Of a stretch of DNA of 32,431 nucleotides, positions 16,020 to 26,465 are shown piece after piece (the stretch's first letter is position 1; every line of letters starts with the position of its first letter). Below the pieces are notes generated by a model. That model did no database searches. It was not told the DNA's origin and worked only from the letters and a program-made list of their open reading frames with translations. The stretch is from Cymbomonas tetramitiformis. Lineage: Eukaryota; Chlorophyta; Pyramimonadophyceae; Pyramimonadales; Pyramimonadaceae. The stretch spans positions 1-32,431 of the forward strand of contig LGRX02015299.1 in assembly GCA_001247695.2 (NCBI GenBank), in the 5' to 3' direction. The position numbers were made by a program, and so were the translations under genes.

Positions 16020-19000
16020 CAGGGCCGCCCGCCCGCTGCGCCCGGGGAGCCCTGCTGAAAATTCGTCTGCCTCTGCGCCTCACGCTGCTCGTCCGTGTAG
16101 CGCTGGAACGCCTGCGTCTCCGCGCTGCATATTGAAGCCGGAGAAGGAGGACACCGTGACGTGAGACCGGCTGGTATCCTGGAATCCCTCGGTGCATGAA
16201 CGACATGGGTAGCGGCCCCATGGCGATCGACAGAAGGGGCAGATCCGCGTGCAACGCCGCCTGCGCCTGGCTGTCTACGAGCAGGGGGGTCTCGAACCTC
16301 GAACACATTCCTCCGTGAAGCCGCATCCATGTGCTCGGGTCGCTCGGCCACGTGAGCCTGATGGGCGGGCGGTGGCGGCGGCGGCGGCGGAAGACGCAGC
16401 GCCTCCAAGGCCCCTAGGGCGGGCATCAACCACGGCGCGGCTGAATGCCTGGTCCCCCATTGTAAGGAAGTGAACTTCCGGTCATCTCGCTCGAAGTACT
16501 CATTCGTGAATTCAGCTCGCCAAGAAAGACACTGCTCGTCTTCCAAGAAGATGTAGTACACGGGTTTGGCACCCGGATGCGCCACGCAGCGCAGCACATG
16601 CGCTGACCCAAACTCCACGTACTTGCACAGCGCGAACTCGACGTTCCGCGCATGGCCCCCCGGCAACCCGTGCCCCGAGTCACGGTGCGACAAATCAGCC
16701 CAGGCTGAAGTCATAGCACCCAGGAGGCCGGAAGACGTAGTTTGTCCCCCAAGAGGGAGACGCCAGCCCTGTTCCCCACACGCGATGGTCTTGTTGTGCT
16801 TCCTTTCGACTTGGCTAGTGATGCCTGGACGCTTCCGCATCCTGAGACCCCGCTCCTGGTTGCAGACGCCGAGCTCGTACATGATGCGCCGTTGCCTGCA
16901 CTGATCATAGTCCGTTATGCGAAACCGTATTATGAAGACAGTGAGGTCGTGACGATCCCTCAAGGCCTCCACCCCTTCTGCGGACAGGAACTGGCGCAAC
17001 GAGTGACCAGATTCGGTGGCCAGTCGTGTAGCGTCGTAATCTGACTCCGTTGGGGATGGAGGCACCCACCCAGGAGCCCGAGGCAGAGGACGATCCCTCG
17101 GTGGGCTCGGAGGCGTAGGAGATGGGCCTCCCGAAGAAACTGACGGGGAGTCACGCGGAACACGGAAAGAGTTCGCCCACGTGCCAGTGTTGGTCATGGC
17201 AGACGATGCGGAGGGCGACCCCCTACGAGGAGGGCTGCTGCCAAGATCTGACGACACCAAATCCTCGGCCTCATGATCGCTGGATGAAGGCGACGCAGTA
17301 CGAGCGTATGCCATGTTTGCGAAGCGAGATGGCGAATGGCCACTGGGCCTGGACCGAGACGGCCCCGCGACAGCTTGAGATGGTCGTGCACTCTGCGCCG
17401 AACGAGGTGGCGAGTGGCTGCTTGACCTGGCGCGAGATGGCCCCGCGATAGCCCGGGATGGTCCTGCTCCCGCGGCAGGAGCGGGTGGCTGCGTAGGGGC
17501 TCGCTTGGTGAGTCTGAAGTTGGTCAAGTTGTTGGGCGGTGGTGGCCTCCGTTGCGCATCTGCATTGAGCGCCAGTTGGCCCTCCCGCCTGGTGTTGGAT
17601 GCCTTGAGCATCTTCCTCATCTCCCCCAAGCGCAAGTACTCTTGAGCAGCGGCATTCTGGGAGAACACCTTACCATCTCCCCCAAGACCATCTCCCACCG
17701 GGTAGTACTTGGTGCTCGATCCCAGGACGATGAGCTCCAGAGGTGGCGCCAAGCTGCCATACAGATCGTACTGTCGGAGGATGCCAGTTGAGAGGGACTC
17801 TATGTCCACCGGGCAGAGGTACCTGAGCAGCTGGTATGTCCAAACACCAGTACTCTCGTACCAATGAGGGAGCTGAAGCTCACCCAGCAACTCCTCACTG
17901 TTGTACACTCGCGCATGATCCAGCGTGCAGCGCAGCAGCTCGAGGTGCTGCGTGGCTGTACTTGGCTGTACACAGAGGACACGCTCCTTCCGGTCCCACA
18001 TGAGGGTGCCAGCGACCTCACCGCTGGGATATGTAAACAGCTCCTGGAGCGTGTGCTGCAGTCGCTGGATCGAGTTTCCATGTGCTCGGGTCGTTCGACC
18101 TTCTTCCCTGGGCTTGACGACGTCCTGCTTGTTGGCAAGGGATGGCACGTGTGTCATATAGCTCCCCTCGAGCACCCAACAGTCATTATCCTCGTCGTGA
18201 TCCAACTTCTGGTCCACATACAGCCAGTTAGGGGGCAACAGCTGTTCCACCATCACCCACTTCTGCTCGAGGCAGCGGACGAATTCCACGCAGACATGCT
18301 CCTGGGAAGGTCTAGCTGGCAAGTCCTCAGGGAGCTCCTGCAGGATGCGGCAAAGACGCGCCACATGGTGCCGGTCCAGGTACAGCCTCTGGTCCGCCCA
18401 GTTGTGGTCAAAATCAGCGCCCAGAGGTGGGCGACCCCCGATCGACTGGCTATCGGTAATCCACTTCGTGCGCCCACCCACCCAGGGGTTTGGTTCTGCG
18501 TAAAGCTGCGCAAGCATGCGCTCTGACCCTGCCAGCTCGGCGGACGTCAGCGGCGCCAGGTAGCTCCTTCGGCCTCCCTCAAGCGAACACGTGTGAACGC
18601 GAGATGCCGCCTCGACCTCTGCGCGTGTGATGGCTCGGGGTCTAGGGGGCGCAGCAGATGGCCCTGACGAAGGCATTGGTGACCCCACCGGCGACTCCTC
18701 GCCGTCAAGGATGTGCTCAGACCGAATCCCAGAGGCAGCAAACCTCTCCTCCCTTGTGCCCAAGGGCGGGCACTCCAGCCATCTGCACTCCGTCTCATGC
18801 CCAAAGATCTCAGATTGTAAACATACCACCGGGTCCAACCTCCTGGGCTGGTGAGGACGCTTGGGTGTCGTCATGTCGACCAGCGGAAGAACCACCTCAG
18901 CATCCAGGCCCAAGACCTTCGGTGCATGCGACACGGCCACGCAACTTCCCAACTTGATGTCAATCATCAGGGAGTTCTTCAGCGGCCCAGTGCCTATCAA

Positions 19001-21502
19001 CAGGTCCCAGGAGTTCTCAGCCTCGAAGGTCACGAAGGCGTACAAGCGGTGAAGCGTCATGTGCGGCGTGCCCGCTGCCAAAATGACGTCCACGTAGCAA
19101 TAATGGGTGAACTTTGTGGGACTGTTGTCACATCTGGTGACCTTGGCGCCGGTGGTGGCTTCGTAAATCGTGAGACCCAGCCGCCTCACAACAGAGATCG
19201 AGATGATGTTACAGTTGGCGCCGGTGTCCATGAGGATTGCCCGGTACAGCATAAGCTCGCCACCGGATGACACCAGCGCAAGCCCCTCATATAGAGTGGC
19301 ATTCTGCAACTTGCAGATGGGCTGAACTTGAGCCATCAATAGCACCTGCTCGTCGGTCAGATGCTGCGCCATCTTTGCCCTCAGTGCGTCGTAGGCGGAG
19401 GTCTTGATGGTACCAGCTCGCACATGTCCATGGTCACTGAAGTCAACCACCCCCAGATCGTCCACATAGGCAGCAGCTGCACATCGAGCGGTGGCGCTGT
19501 CGACCACCCCGTTGGGCATCTCGTCCAACGGCACCTCCTCGGTTGCACGATGTCCTGAACCGTCTGCTTCCCTTCTCACTCCTTGCGTCGCTGTAGCGTG
19601 CGTGTCTTCCAACTCATGCTCATTGACCTCAGCGGGCTGTTCGGTTGCATCATTCGGATCCTTGCCCAGGAGCTCCTCCAGTGCCACAAGATTCTCGATG
19701 TCCTTCGGGAGGTCAATGGCGTTCTGGGATATCAGGATGGCAGCAATCTGCGAGCAGGCACGCACGGAGCTGCGAAGATTGGATGCCAACAGGTGGACCT
19801 TCCTGCTGAGTACGTCGGGAGGGACGGCTCTAGGCACCTGAGCGGCCCTGTCGAACTCCTCCGGCGTCTTGACCTGGACCTGGAAGCCCCGCATCTGCTG
19901 AGTGTTGCCCAAGGCGACAGCGGCGCTGGCCTGGAGACTCGGTGCGTGATCGATGCCAACACCATGACCACCTCCCAAACCACCCCCAGCAGGGCAGTCC
20001 TGCTCATCCTCCTCGTATTCTGCCTGTTGGGTGAAGTTGGAGTTGTACTCGGTATCGCTGGCCTCTGATAGAGCCTGTGCATCGGCGATCTCGTCATCCT
20101 TTGGAGGTGACCCTGCCTGGAGGCCTGACAATTCTGCAGCGAGCTTCTCCTTAACCTCGGCACTGGCAGCCACTTGCTGCTGCTGCTGCTGCTGCTGTGG
20201 TTGCTTCTGCTTGGCCTCCGGGAGCGTAAGCCACTCCTTGGTGGTGATCCCCATCTTGTGCTTGTCAAAGCGGTGTGCGATGTTGTAGGCACGCATCTGG
20301 GCATTCTTAACCTCATCTGGCCACTTGGAGTTCTGTCTGTCCTTATGGAGGTTGGGCGGCACCCGGGAATCACGACACCCCGTGTAGCAGCGATCTGGGG
20401 AGTGAGGCAGGCGCGTGAAGCACCAGTCACACTGAAACTTCTTCGAAGCATCAGGTGGTGGCACCTTGCTGTAAGAAGGTTTCTGACGCTCGGCATTATT
20501 CGCTTCCCTCACGGGCTTCTTGGCGTCGTCGCCACCATGCTGTGCCTGCTCCTTCTTCTTGGGGTCCCTGCGTCTGTCCCCAGTCTTGGAGGCAGAACCC
20601 GAGCGCCTCATGGCTGATACCAGCGCAGACAGGTCAAGCCCCATCTGCCTGGCCTCGAAGCAGGAGTACACGCAGTTGAGCCTGCGAACCAGCTCTTGCT
20701 GCAGTGTGAGGGCCCAAGCCTCTGCATCGTTCTTGAGCTTGTCCTGCACCTCCACAATCACCTCGAGGTCCTCCCAAGTAACCCTGTTGGGGGCAGGATG
20801 GCTGACACGCAGCTGCTCGGACACGCGATCTCGGTATTCTTTGATGCGCAGGCCCTTGATGCATTCCTCGATGTTCTGCCTGACGACGGAGTCCTCCACC
20901 CTTCTGCCAGTGTTGAGAGCTGCCTCCCTGCGACGACAGCTCTTCACGTAAGCGAGGCCGTCCTGCTCGTTGGTCTGCGGCTTGGCGATCAAGAGATCTT
21001 CCTTCTCTTTGGTGCCCTTCATTAAGAATTTAGCTTCGAGCTCTGCAACGAACGCCCTCAAGGCCCAAGAGTAGTGAGAATCTTCAGTGCCATCTGGCCC
21101 CGTGAGACCCCTCGTGGAGGTTCCCTCGCCTGCCCACTCATCAGACGCCTCGCCATCCTCATCACCATCCTCGAACACCTTACAAACTGCCCAGGTTGAC
21201 CCTGGCGCCAGCTCATGAAAAGGAGGCTGAGCACAACGCACAGATCCCTGGTAGGCATCTCTCATGGTAACGTCCTTCAGGACATGGCAAGCGTGTGAAG
21301 CCATGACGCCATTCTTCAGGTAGGCAGCACACCACCAGTCATAAGCGACTGAGGTGGCATGGTCATCCCCTGCTAGAAACGATGGTATGCTGTCCCACAA
21401 TGATCTGTAGTCTGGTCTGGACCCAGCGAAGGCCTCCTTCTGCTGCTGACTGAGCGCATGGTAAGATGCTGACTTCATGTACCTACGCTTCCTGGCCTCA
21501 AA
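16016..21502 (-). CDS. gag (major part) and aspartic protease
   Basis: The open frame runs from 21565 inside the CACTA terminus, but element sequence begins at the TTT codon 21500-21502 (FEARKRRYMK). Residue numbers here count from 21565. A gag-like helical region lies at about 160-300. A zinc knuckle variant C379-X2-C382-X5-H388-X4-C393 lies in a basic region. A Q8 tract is at 457-464, coded by CAG/CTG repeats. A retropepsin follows with LMDTGANCN (D780) and LLIGTGPL about 75 residues later. Then about 1,000 residues are unknown to me: a folded-looking part (about 1000-1330) with many W/Y/H, a Ser/Pro/Arg-rich tail with GPSR repeats (1360-1490), another folded part (1505-1710), then a P8 tract and a polar end. 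It stops in TGA at 16016-16018, overlapping pol by one base. The retropepsin would process the polyprotein. Confidence 0.8.
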   Translation of the reverse strand, partial: FEARKRRYMKSASYHALSQQQKEAFAGSRPDYRSLWDSIPSFLAGDDHATSVAYDWWCAAYLKNGVMASHACHVLKDVTMRDAYQGSVRCAQPPFHELAPGSTWAVCKVFEDGDEDGEASDEWAGEGTSTRGLTGPDGTEDSHYSWALRAFVAELEAKFLMKGTKEKEDLLIAKPQTNEQDGLAYVKSCRRREAALNTGRRVEDSVVRQNIEECIKGLRIKEYRDRVSEQLRVSHPAPNRVTWEDLEVIVEVQDKLKNDAEAWALTLQQELVRRLNCVYSCFEARQMGLDLSALVSAMRRSGSASKTGDRRRDPKKKEQAQHGGDDAKKPVREANNAERQKPSYSKVPPPDASKKFQCDWCFTRLPHSPDRCYTGCRDSRVPPNLHKDRQNSKWPDEVKNAQMRAYNIAHRFDKHKMGITTKEWLTLPEAKQKQPQQQQQQQQVAASAEVKEKLAAELSGLQAGSPPKDDEIADAQALSEASDTEYNSNFTQQAEYEEDEQDCPAGGGLGGGHGVGIDHAPSLQASAAVALGNTQQMRGFQVQVKTPEEFDRAAQVPRAVPPDVLSRKVHLLASNLRSSVRACSQIAAILISQNAIDLPKDIENLVALEELLGKDPNDATEQPAEVNEHELEDTHATATQGVRREADGSGHRATEEVPLDEMPNGVVDSATARCAAAAYVDDLGVVDFSDHGHVRAGTIKTSAYDALRAKMAQHLTDEQVLLMAQVQPICKLQNATLYEGLALVSSGGELMLYRAILMDTGANCNIISISVVRRLGLTIYEATTGAKVTRCDNSPTKFTHYCYVDVILAAGTPHMTLHRLYAFVTFEAENSWDLLIGTGPLKNSLMIDIKLGSCVAVSHAPKVLGLDAEVVLPLVDMTTPKRPHQPRRLDPVVCLQSEIFGHETECRWLECPPLGTREERFAASGIRSEHILDGEESPVGSPMPSSGPSAAPPRPRAITRAEVEAASRVHTCSLEGGRRSYLAPLTSAELAGSERMLAQLYAEPNPWVGGRTKWITDSQSIGGRPPLGADFDHNWADQRLYLDRHHVARLCRILQELPEDLPARPSQEHVCVEFVRCLEQKWVMVEQLLPPNWLYVDQKLDHDEDNDCWVLEGSYMTHVPSLANKQDVVKPREEGRTTRAHGNSIQRLQHTLQELFTYPSGEVAGTLMWDRKERVLCVQPSTATQHLELLRCTLDHARVYNSEELLGELQLPHWYESTGVWTYQLLRYLCPVDIESLSTGILRQYDLYGSLAPPLELIVLGSSTKYYPVGDGLGGDGKVFSQNAAAQEYLRLGEMRKMLKASNTRREGQLALNADAQRRPPPPNNLTNFRLTKRAPTQPPAPAAGAGPSRAIAGPSRARSSSHSPPRSAQSARPSQAVAGPSRSRPSGHSPSRFANMAYARTASPSSSDHEAEDLVSSDLGSSPPRRGSPSASSAMTNTGTWANSFRVPRDSPSVSSGGPSPTPPSPPRDRPLPRAPGWVPPSPTESDYDATRLATESGHSLRQFLSAEGVEALRDRHDLTVFIIRFRITDYDQCRQRRIMYELGVCNQERGLRMRKRPGITSQVERKHNKTIACGEQGWRLPLGGQTTSSGLLGAMTSAWADLSHRDSGHGLPGGHARNVEFALCKYVEFGSAHVLRCVAHPGAKPVYYIFLEDEQCLSWRAEFTNEYFERDDRKFTSLQWGTRHSAAPWLMPALGALEALRLPPPPPPPPAHQAHVAERPEHMDAASRRNVFEVRDPPARRQPGAGGVARGSAPSVDRHGAATHVVHAPRDSRIPAGLTSRCPPSPASICSAETQAFQRYTDEQREAQRQTNFQQGSPGAAGGRPW
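20175..20198. repeat. (TGC)n/(CAG)n tract coding for Q8
   Basis: Eight glutamine codons inside gag, mostly CAG in element sense. This is the same triplet as in the satellite locus flanking the element, probably a coincidence. Confidence 0.85.
21500..21502. repeat. target-site duplication AAA, left
   Basis: AAA borders the CACTA-like element and is matched by 27860-27862. It is the Phe codon at which gag rejoins. Confidence 0.85.
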
Positions 21503-21540
21503 CCCTACCATTTTAGAAAACGTTAGTACGTGCACTAACG
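21503..21540 (+). repeat. terminal inverted repeat, left
   Basis: 38 bp, the perfect reverse complement of 27822-27859. It ends in GTGCACTAACG, and CTAACG words continue inward. Confidence 0.95.
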
Positions 21541-21660
21541 GTGAGTTAGTGTGTCTTAACGTCATACTAGCGCATACTAACGCCGCTTACTTTTAGTACG
21601 CGTACTAACGACGTACTAACGCGATGCGTTAGTACACAATGTGCGTTAGTATGATTGAAT

Positions 21661-22940
21661 GTGGGAGTTGGTGGACTCGTGGTGTGGTGCGTAGTGGGTC
21701 ACGGATGGGGTCCAAATGCACTTCAATGATGTTCTAAGGCGATTGGATGGCGAACTGGACATTGGTTAAGGGGGTATGACGCTGTTTGAAGAAGCCGATA
21801 TGTGGGCTAAATTCCTTTGGGAATGTGCTACGTTAGCATGTCGTTAGTATGTCGTTAGTACACTAGACCAATCACACGTTAGCGTGTTAACGGCGTACTA
21901 ACTCCCACTCTTCTTAAGTGTGGGAGTTGGTGGACTCGTGGCGTTGTGCGTAGTGGGTCATGGATGGGGTCCAAATGCACTTCAGTGATGATCTAAGGCG
22001 ATTGGATGGCGAACTGGACATTGGTTAAGGGGGTATGACGCGGTTTGAAGAAGCCGATATTGGGGCTAAATTCCTTTGGGAATGTGCTACGTTAGCATGC
22101 ATGTCGTTAGTATGTCGTTAGTACACTATACCAATCACACGTTAGCGTATTAACGGCGTACTAACTCCCACTCTCCTTAAGTGTGGGAGTTGGTGGACTC
22201 GTGGCGTGGTGCGTAGTGGGTCACGGATGGGGTCCAAATGCACTTCAATGATGTTCTAAGGCGATTGGATGGCGAACTGGACATTGGTTAAGGGGGTATG
22301 ACGCGGTTTGAAGAAGCCGATATTGGGGCTAAATTCCTTTGGGAATGTGCTACGTTAGCATGTCGTTAGTATGTCGTTAGTACACTAGACCAATCACACG
22401 TTAGCGTGTTAACGGCGTACTAACTCCCACTCTCCTTAAGTGTGGGAGTTGGTGGACTCGTGGCGTGGTGCGTAGTGGGTCATGGATGGTGTCCAAATGC
22501 ACTTCAGTGATGATCTAAGGCGATTGGATGGCGAACTGGACATTGGTTAAGGGGGTATGACGTTGTTTGAAGAAGCTGATATGGCTGAGCTCCTTTGGGA
22601 ATGTGCTACGTTAGCATGTCGTTAGTATGTCGTTAGTACACTAGACCAATCACACGTTAGCGTGTTAACGGCGTACTAACTCCCACTCCCCTTAAGTGTG
22701 GGAGTTGGTGGACATGTGGCGTGGTGCGTAGTGAGTCATGGCTGGGGTCCAAATGCACTTCAGTGATGTTCTAAGGTGACTGGATGGCGAACTGGACATT
22801 GGTTAAGGGGGTATGACGCGGTTTGAAGAAGCTGATATGGCTGAGCTCCTTTGGGAATGTGCTACGTTAGCATGTCGTTAGTATGCCATTTAGTACACTA
22901 GACCAATCAGACGTTAATGTGTTAAACATATATTATCTAA
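21661..22940 (+). repeat. five tandem units of about 259 bp
   Basis: Units start with GTGGGAGTTGGTGGAC at 21661, 21920, 22183, 22442 and 22698 (periods 259, 263, 259, 256). The fifth decays after about 22905. Each contains CGTTAGCATGTCGTTAGTATG-type words and GTTAACGGCGTACTAAC. Each junction forms a hairpin, AACTCCCAC ... GTGGGAGTT, around CTTAAG. They occupy the left subterminal region of the CACTA-like element, where transposase-binding repeats usually lie. Confidence 0.92.
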
Positions 22941-22959
22941 CATGTTAAACGTGTACTAA

Positions 22960-23098
22960 CCACGGTATACGTGCGTAAACTACGCAACCACTGCACATGC
23001 CGGGTGTTCCACTAAACCACACGACGCAAGATGCCGAGGGACTGTCCACGGCCTAGAATCCCGTCGACCGAAACATGAGTTCAGTCCTCATTGTCGTC
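22960..23098. other. short unassigned stretch
   Basis: Connects the tandem array to the coding remnant. No feature seen beyond one CTAAC word near its start. Confidence 0.4.
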
Positions 23099-23498
23099 CT
23101 AGTCGTCGTCGTAGTCAAGTGGTGGCTTTAGGCATTCAAAAAAGTCAGCCGTGGGGTCAAGAATGACCGCGATCTCCATGCACGGATGTGGTACGTATAA
23201 CGACGACTTGCTGTTCAACTTTGTTGGCTAAGATGAAATGCTCGGAGTTCTTCTCAAAAGCCGTTGGGTCACGGTGCGGGTTGAAGGTGTACACCGTCTT
23301 AGTCAAATCGTCCGGCCCGAGAATCGAGTTCCTCCTACGATAGGCCTTGATTTGTTCTTCGGTTGGCTTTGTCAGCCAGTTGACTTTCAATAAGGTGTAC
23401 AACCGTCCCGCGATCTCCACCCGCAGAATGTTTGTAATGCGGTTGTGCCGGCATACCGCCACCATTTTTGATACGCAGTTAGCTGGAACATAGTGCAT
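23099..23498 (-). pseudogene. DUF4216-like CACTA transposase fragment
   Basis: The minus-strand frame 23157-23498 encodes about 113 residues with LKVNWL (compare the xCxW core of DUF4216), AYRRRNSILGPDDL, a VYTFNPHR segment and SEHFILANKVEQQV, which matches the PFxLAxQxxQV signature. After EQQV the family-like reading jumps frame near 23195-23205 to LYVPHPCMEIAVILDPTADF and ends DYDDD with TAG at 23099-23101. A single-base indel therefore breaks it. DUF4216 accompanies TNPD-type transposases of CACTA elements, which fits its place inside such an element. No DDE domain is visible. The assignment is by motif resemblance. Confidence 0.5.
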
Positions 23499-23519
23499 TA
23501 ATTAAGTAAAGTAGCTGCC

Positions 23520-25440
23520 ACGTTAGTAGTGTACTGTTAGTTACCGAATATCGCACTAAGTGTACACTACCGTATCGACATAGGGCACAGATAACGTGTT
23601 TCACTGGTTTCTTGAGAGACATGCATATCACGAGGTATATGGATAAAGGCATGACTCACCCGTCATATATCATCGTCACCGTGGTTGCCGCCCACTCGGA
23701 TACTCGAAGCTTCTTTGTGCTCCCCTCATATTCATGACCCAACCGGAAACCTTCGGGAACAGGTTGACAAGGTGGTGGTGGAGAATCAAGTGCGTGGGGT
23801 GCGGGGTTACGAATGGCTCTGCGGGCTAGTGGTGGGACGGGCAGTGCTGCTGTCAAGGCGCTGGGGGCCGGCCCCGGACCTACGGGCGTCCCGAAAATTG
23901 ACCTTGGGCCTATCGCGGACCTACGAGCAATTCTCCTCCGGACCTATGGGCCTGACAATTCTAGTATAGCCACACCACCGCTGGAAAGCCCCGGACCTAC
24001 GGTGGGCCTATGGATTTAGGAGTGTTTTGTTGTCCAGATGGATTTATCGGGGACAGGTCGAGCTTACAATGGTGTGATGTGATCCGGGCCTACGGCGGAC
24101 TTATTGGAAATTGTATCGAATAGGAAATACGTTGAAATGTTGGCATGCATTTTACTATTCCCACGATATACTGATTTATAAGCACTCTTTAGATTTGGCA
24201 AATTACGGAGTGGATAAGACCTGGATCCCTAGTAGAAAATAATGCCTAAAACCGTCACCAATGCTGGAGGTAAAAACTCGGCGCATGGCGAGTAATCTGG
24301 TCCGTAGACCCGACGATACATAGGTAGGGGAAATGCTCCACCGACCCGGATATGATGGGTGAACATAATTATGCAAAAATCTGGCGAAAGTCGGTTAAGA
24401 TCGAGTGAAAATTCGCCTGCGGCGCACCAAAAATGGGAGAAGGCAACATTGGGTCCGAGTATTTTTGGAGGTGTGCTGACACAAAAAAATCATTATTTTC
24501 TATTTGGCCTGGGTATTTTTTATCCGGGAAGAGAAGCCTTAGATGGATAAATAAGTCATGCATATGTGCATCGTGGGATCGTTGAATAGGTTGGATTTGG
24601 GTTTATAAAGATTTTGGAACATTTCGGTATTTATTTTCATTTAATAAACTTTTAGATTTATCAAAAATTGTCTTGATATATGTCTAGTACTGTAACGCTA
24701 CATAATCGACTCATGGGATTCAAATATCAAGTCATGCATAATATATGTGCATTGATATGCCTTTGATGATAATAAGAGTGCTTCGAACTCGAAGGGATCG
24801 ATGTACTAGATGGAGCACTTAATTAGGCGAAATCTTGCGTGTGCACTTGTCAACTTAGATAACCCACATATATGTCAAGAAATCGTGCAAATTACACGGG
24901 CCGGGCGGACCTATGACGGACCTATGACTATCTGGGTGCGGACCGCCCGGACCCATACGGGACCTATGCAATCCCGAAAACGGGGCCTACGGTGATTTCT
25001 TGAAGACAGCAACACTGGGGACGGGTACACGTGAGGACACCGGCGCGCCTTGCCGTAGAAGAATCCCACGCCGGCCGGGAGTCGGTGTGGGTGCACGCTC
25101 GGGCGCGGGCTCGGGCGAAGGTGGATCCGGGCGAGAGGCTTGTGCACGAAGAGTCGCAAAGTGTTCACCTTGACGTTTATTGTTCATTGCACAAATCCCA
25201 ATTCTGCCCCCCCCACCCCACCCGCCCTCCTATTATGCAATACAGTAATCACTCAGTAATAAGAAACCCCGCCAATAAGAAAGTAGCCAGCTTTTTTGAT
25301 TTCTTCACAATATTTAACACATAACACTCCATATTTAAGATCTCTATATAAATAAGAAAGTTGCTAGGCTGACCAAAAAGTCCTGTTTTCTTAAAATCGA
25401 GTGTTTACTGTATTCTGCGTTGTTAGTGTGAGTTTAACAG
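23520..25440. other. non-coding interior of the CACTA-like element
   Basis: No convincing gene. Words of the type GG(A/G)CCTA(C/T)GG recur in two clusters (about 23876-24013, plus 24085, and 24898-24995), mostly in the same orientation, with TCCCGAAAA next to them twice. The part between 24120 and 24880 is AT-rich. A stretch near 25205-25230 is C-rich. Confidence 0.4.
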
Positions 25441-25442
25441 AA

Positions 25443-25859
25443 GGGATCTTTTCGGGAATATTCCATTGTTAGTACGCTAACAGGACGCTAACGGCATGCC
25501 TTAGCGCACTAATGTTGCCCTAACTTAACACTAACGGAAATAATCTTTTAGGGAATATTCCATTGTTAGTACGCTAACAGGACGCTAACGGCAGGCCTTA
25601 GCGCACTAACGTTGCCCTAACTGAACACTAACAGAAGGAATCTTTTAGGGAATATGCCATTGTGCGTTAGTGCATGCCACCTAATGCCTCCTTAACGACG
25701 TCAATAGGGCGCCATTTAGTGTCTTGTTGCATGTAATGCGCTAACTCAGCGCTGTTCGAAGATTCCTTCTGTTAGTGTTCAGTTAGGGCAACGTCAGTGC
25801 GCTAAGGCCTGCCGTTAGCGTCCTGTTAGCGTACTAACAATGGAATATTCTCTAAAAAC
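25443..25859. repeat. direct and inverted CTAACG repeat cassette
   Basis: A unit of about 99 bp (ATCTTTTAGGGAATATTCC... TTAGTACGCTAACAGGACGC...) occurs at about 25444-25542 and 25543-25641, begins a third time, and then appears inverted at about 25761-25859. It shares the CTAACG/CGTTAG vocabulary of the outer element's ends. It could be a nested, related miniature element or a duplicated subterminal block. No clear target duplication was found. Confidence 0.75.
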
Positions 25860-25881
25860 TCGAATCGCGAGATAAAAATTA

Positions 25882-25962
25882 CTCGACGGCAGGATTCGAA
25901 CCCCCGCGGGCGGATCCCCAAGGCGACTGCCCACTCGTCATGTCCAACTGCGCTACGATCAA
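25882..25962 (-). ncRNA. degenerate tRNA-like element
   Basis: In the minus strand an A-box-like TAGCGCAGTTGG (25944-25955) and a perfect B-box GGTTCGAATCC (25892-25902) are correctly ordered and spaced. The acceptor stem pairs poorly, the T stem has a mismatch, and no 7-base anticodon loop with T33 forms on a good stem. It is likely a tRNA pseudogene or the head of a SINE. Confidence 0.4.
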
Positions 25963-26465
25963 ATAAAATGACGTATATCACCGACAAAAAATACAATGTC
26001 ATCCCATGCCATATGAAGTCACAGTGACACTGACGATGACGCCTGAGACAGTCGAGTGACACACGACATCGACATCGAGGATCGACAGTGGCATGGCAGT
26101 GGGTGTGGTGTCCACTGTAGTCAGTACTGTGTCACTGTGTCACTGTAGTGGTCAACACCGCACCGACCGACTGACATGACATGACGAGGTATCCGTTTTT
26201 GGTTTTGAATTATTTCAACAGCATTCTACACTCCGGTGTCTACACACTGAGACAGTGAACAGTCTGTAGCAATGTCACTCGACTGTAATGAAAAAACACT
26301 TCCGTGTGCAGCTGCTGCTGCTGCTGTGCTTGACCTTGTTTCAAGTGCGTACTCGCTCTCGCTCATGTATTTTTTATTTCTACCGTAACTTTATGCTTGC
26401 GAGGATGTTTTCATGTGTAGCCACGATTGTTTTGCTGCGCGTCTTGGTCTTTAGCCAAGTGCGTA

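Noticed and set aside
21661..22940. CRISPR array
   Set aside because: Units are 256-263 bp of nearly identical sequence without short repeats separated by unique spacers. This is a tandem repeat in a eukaryotic transposon.
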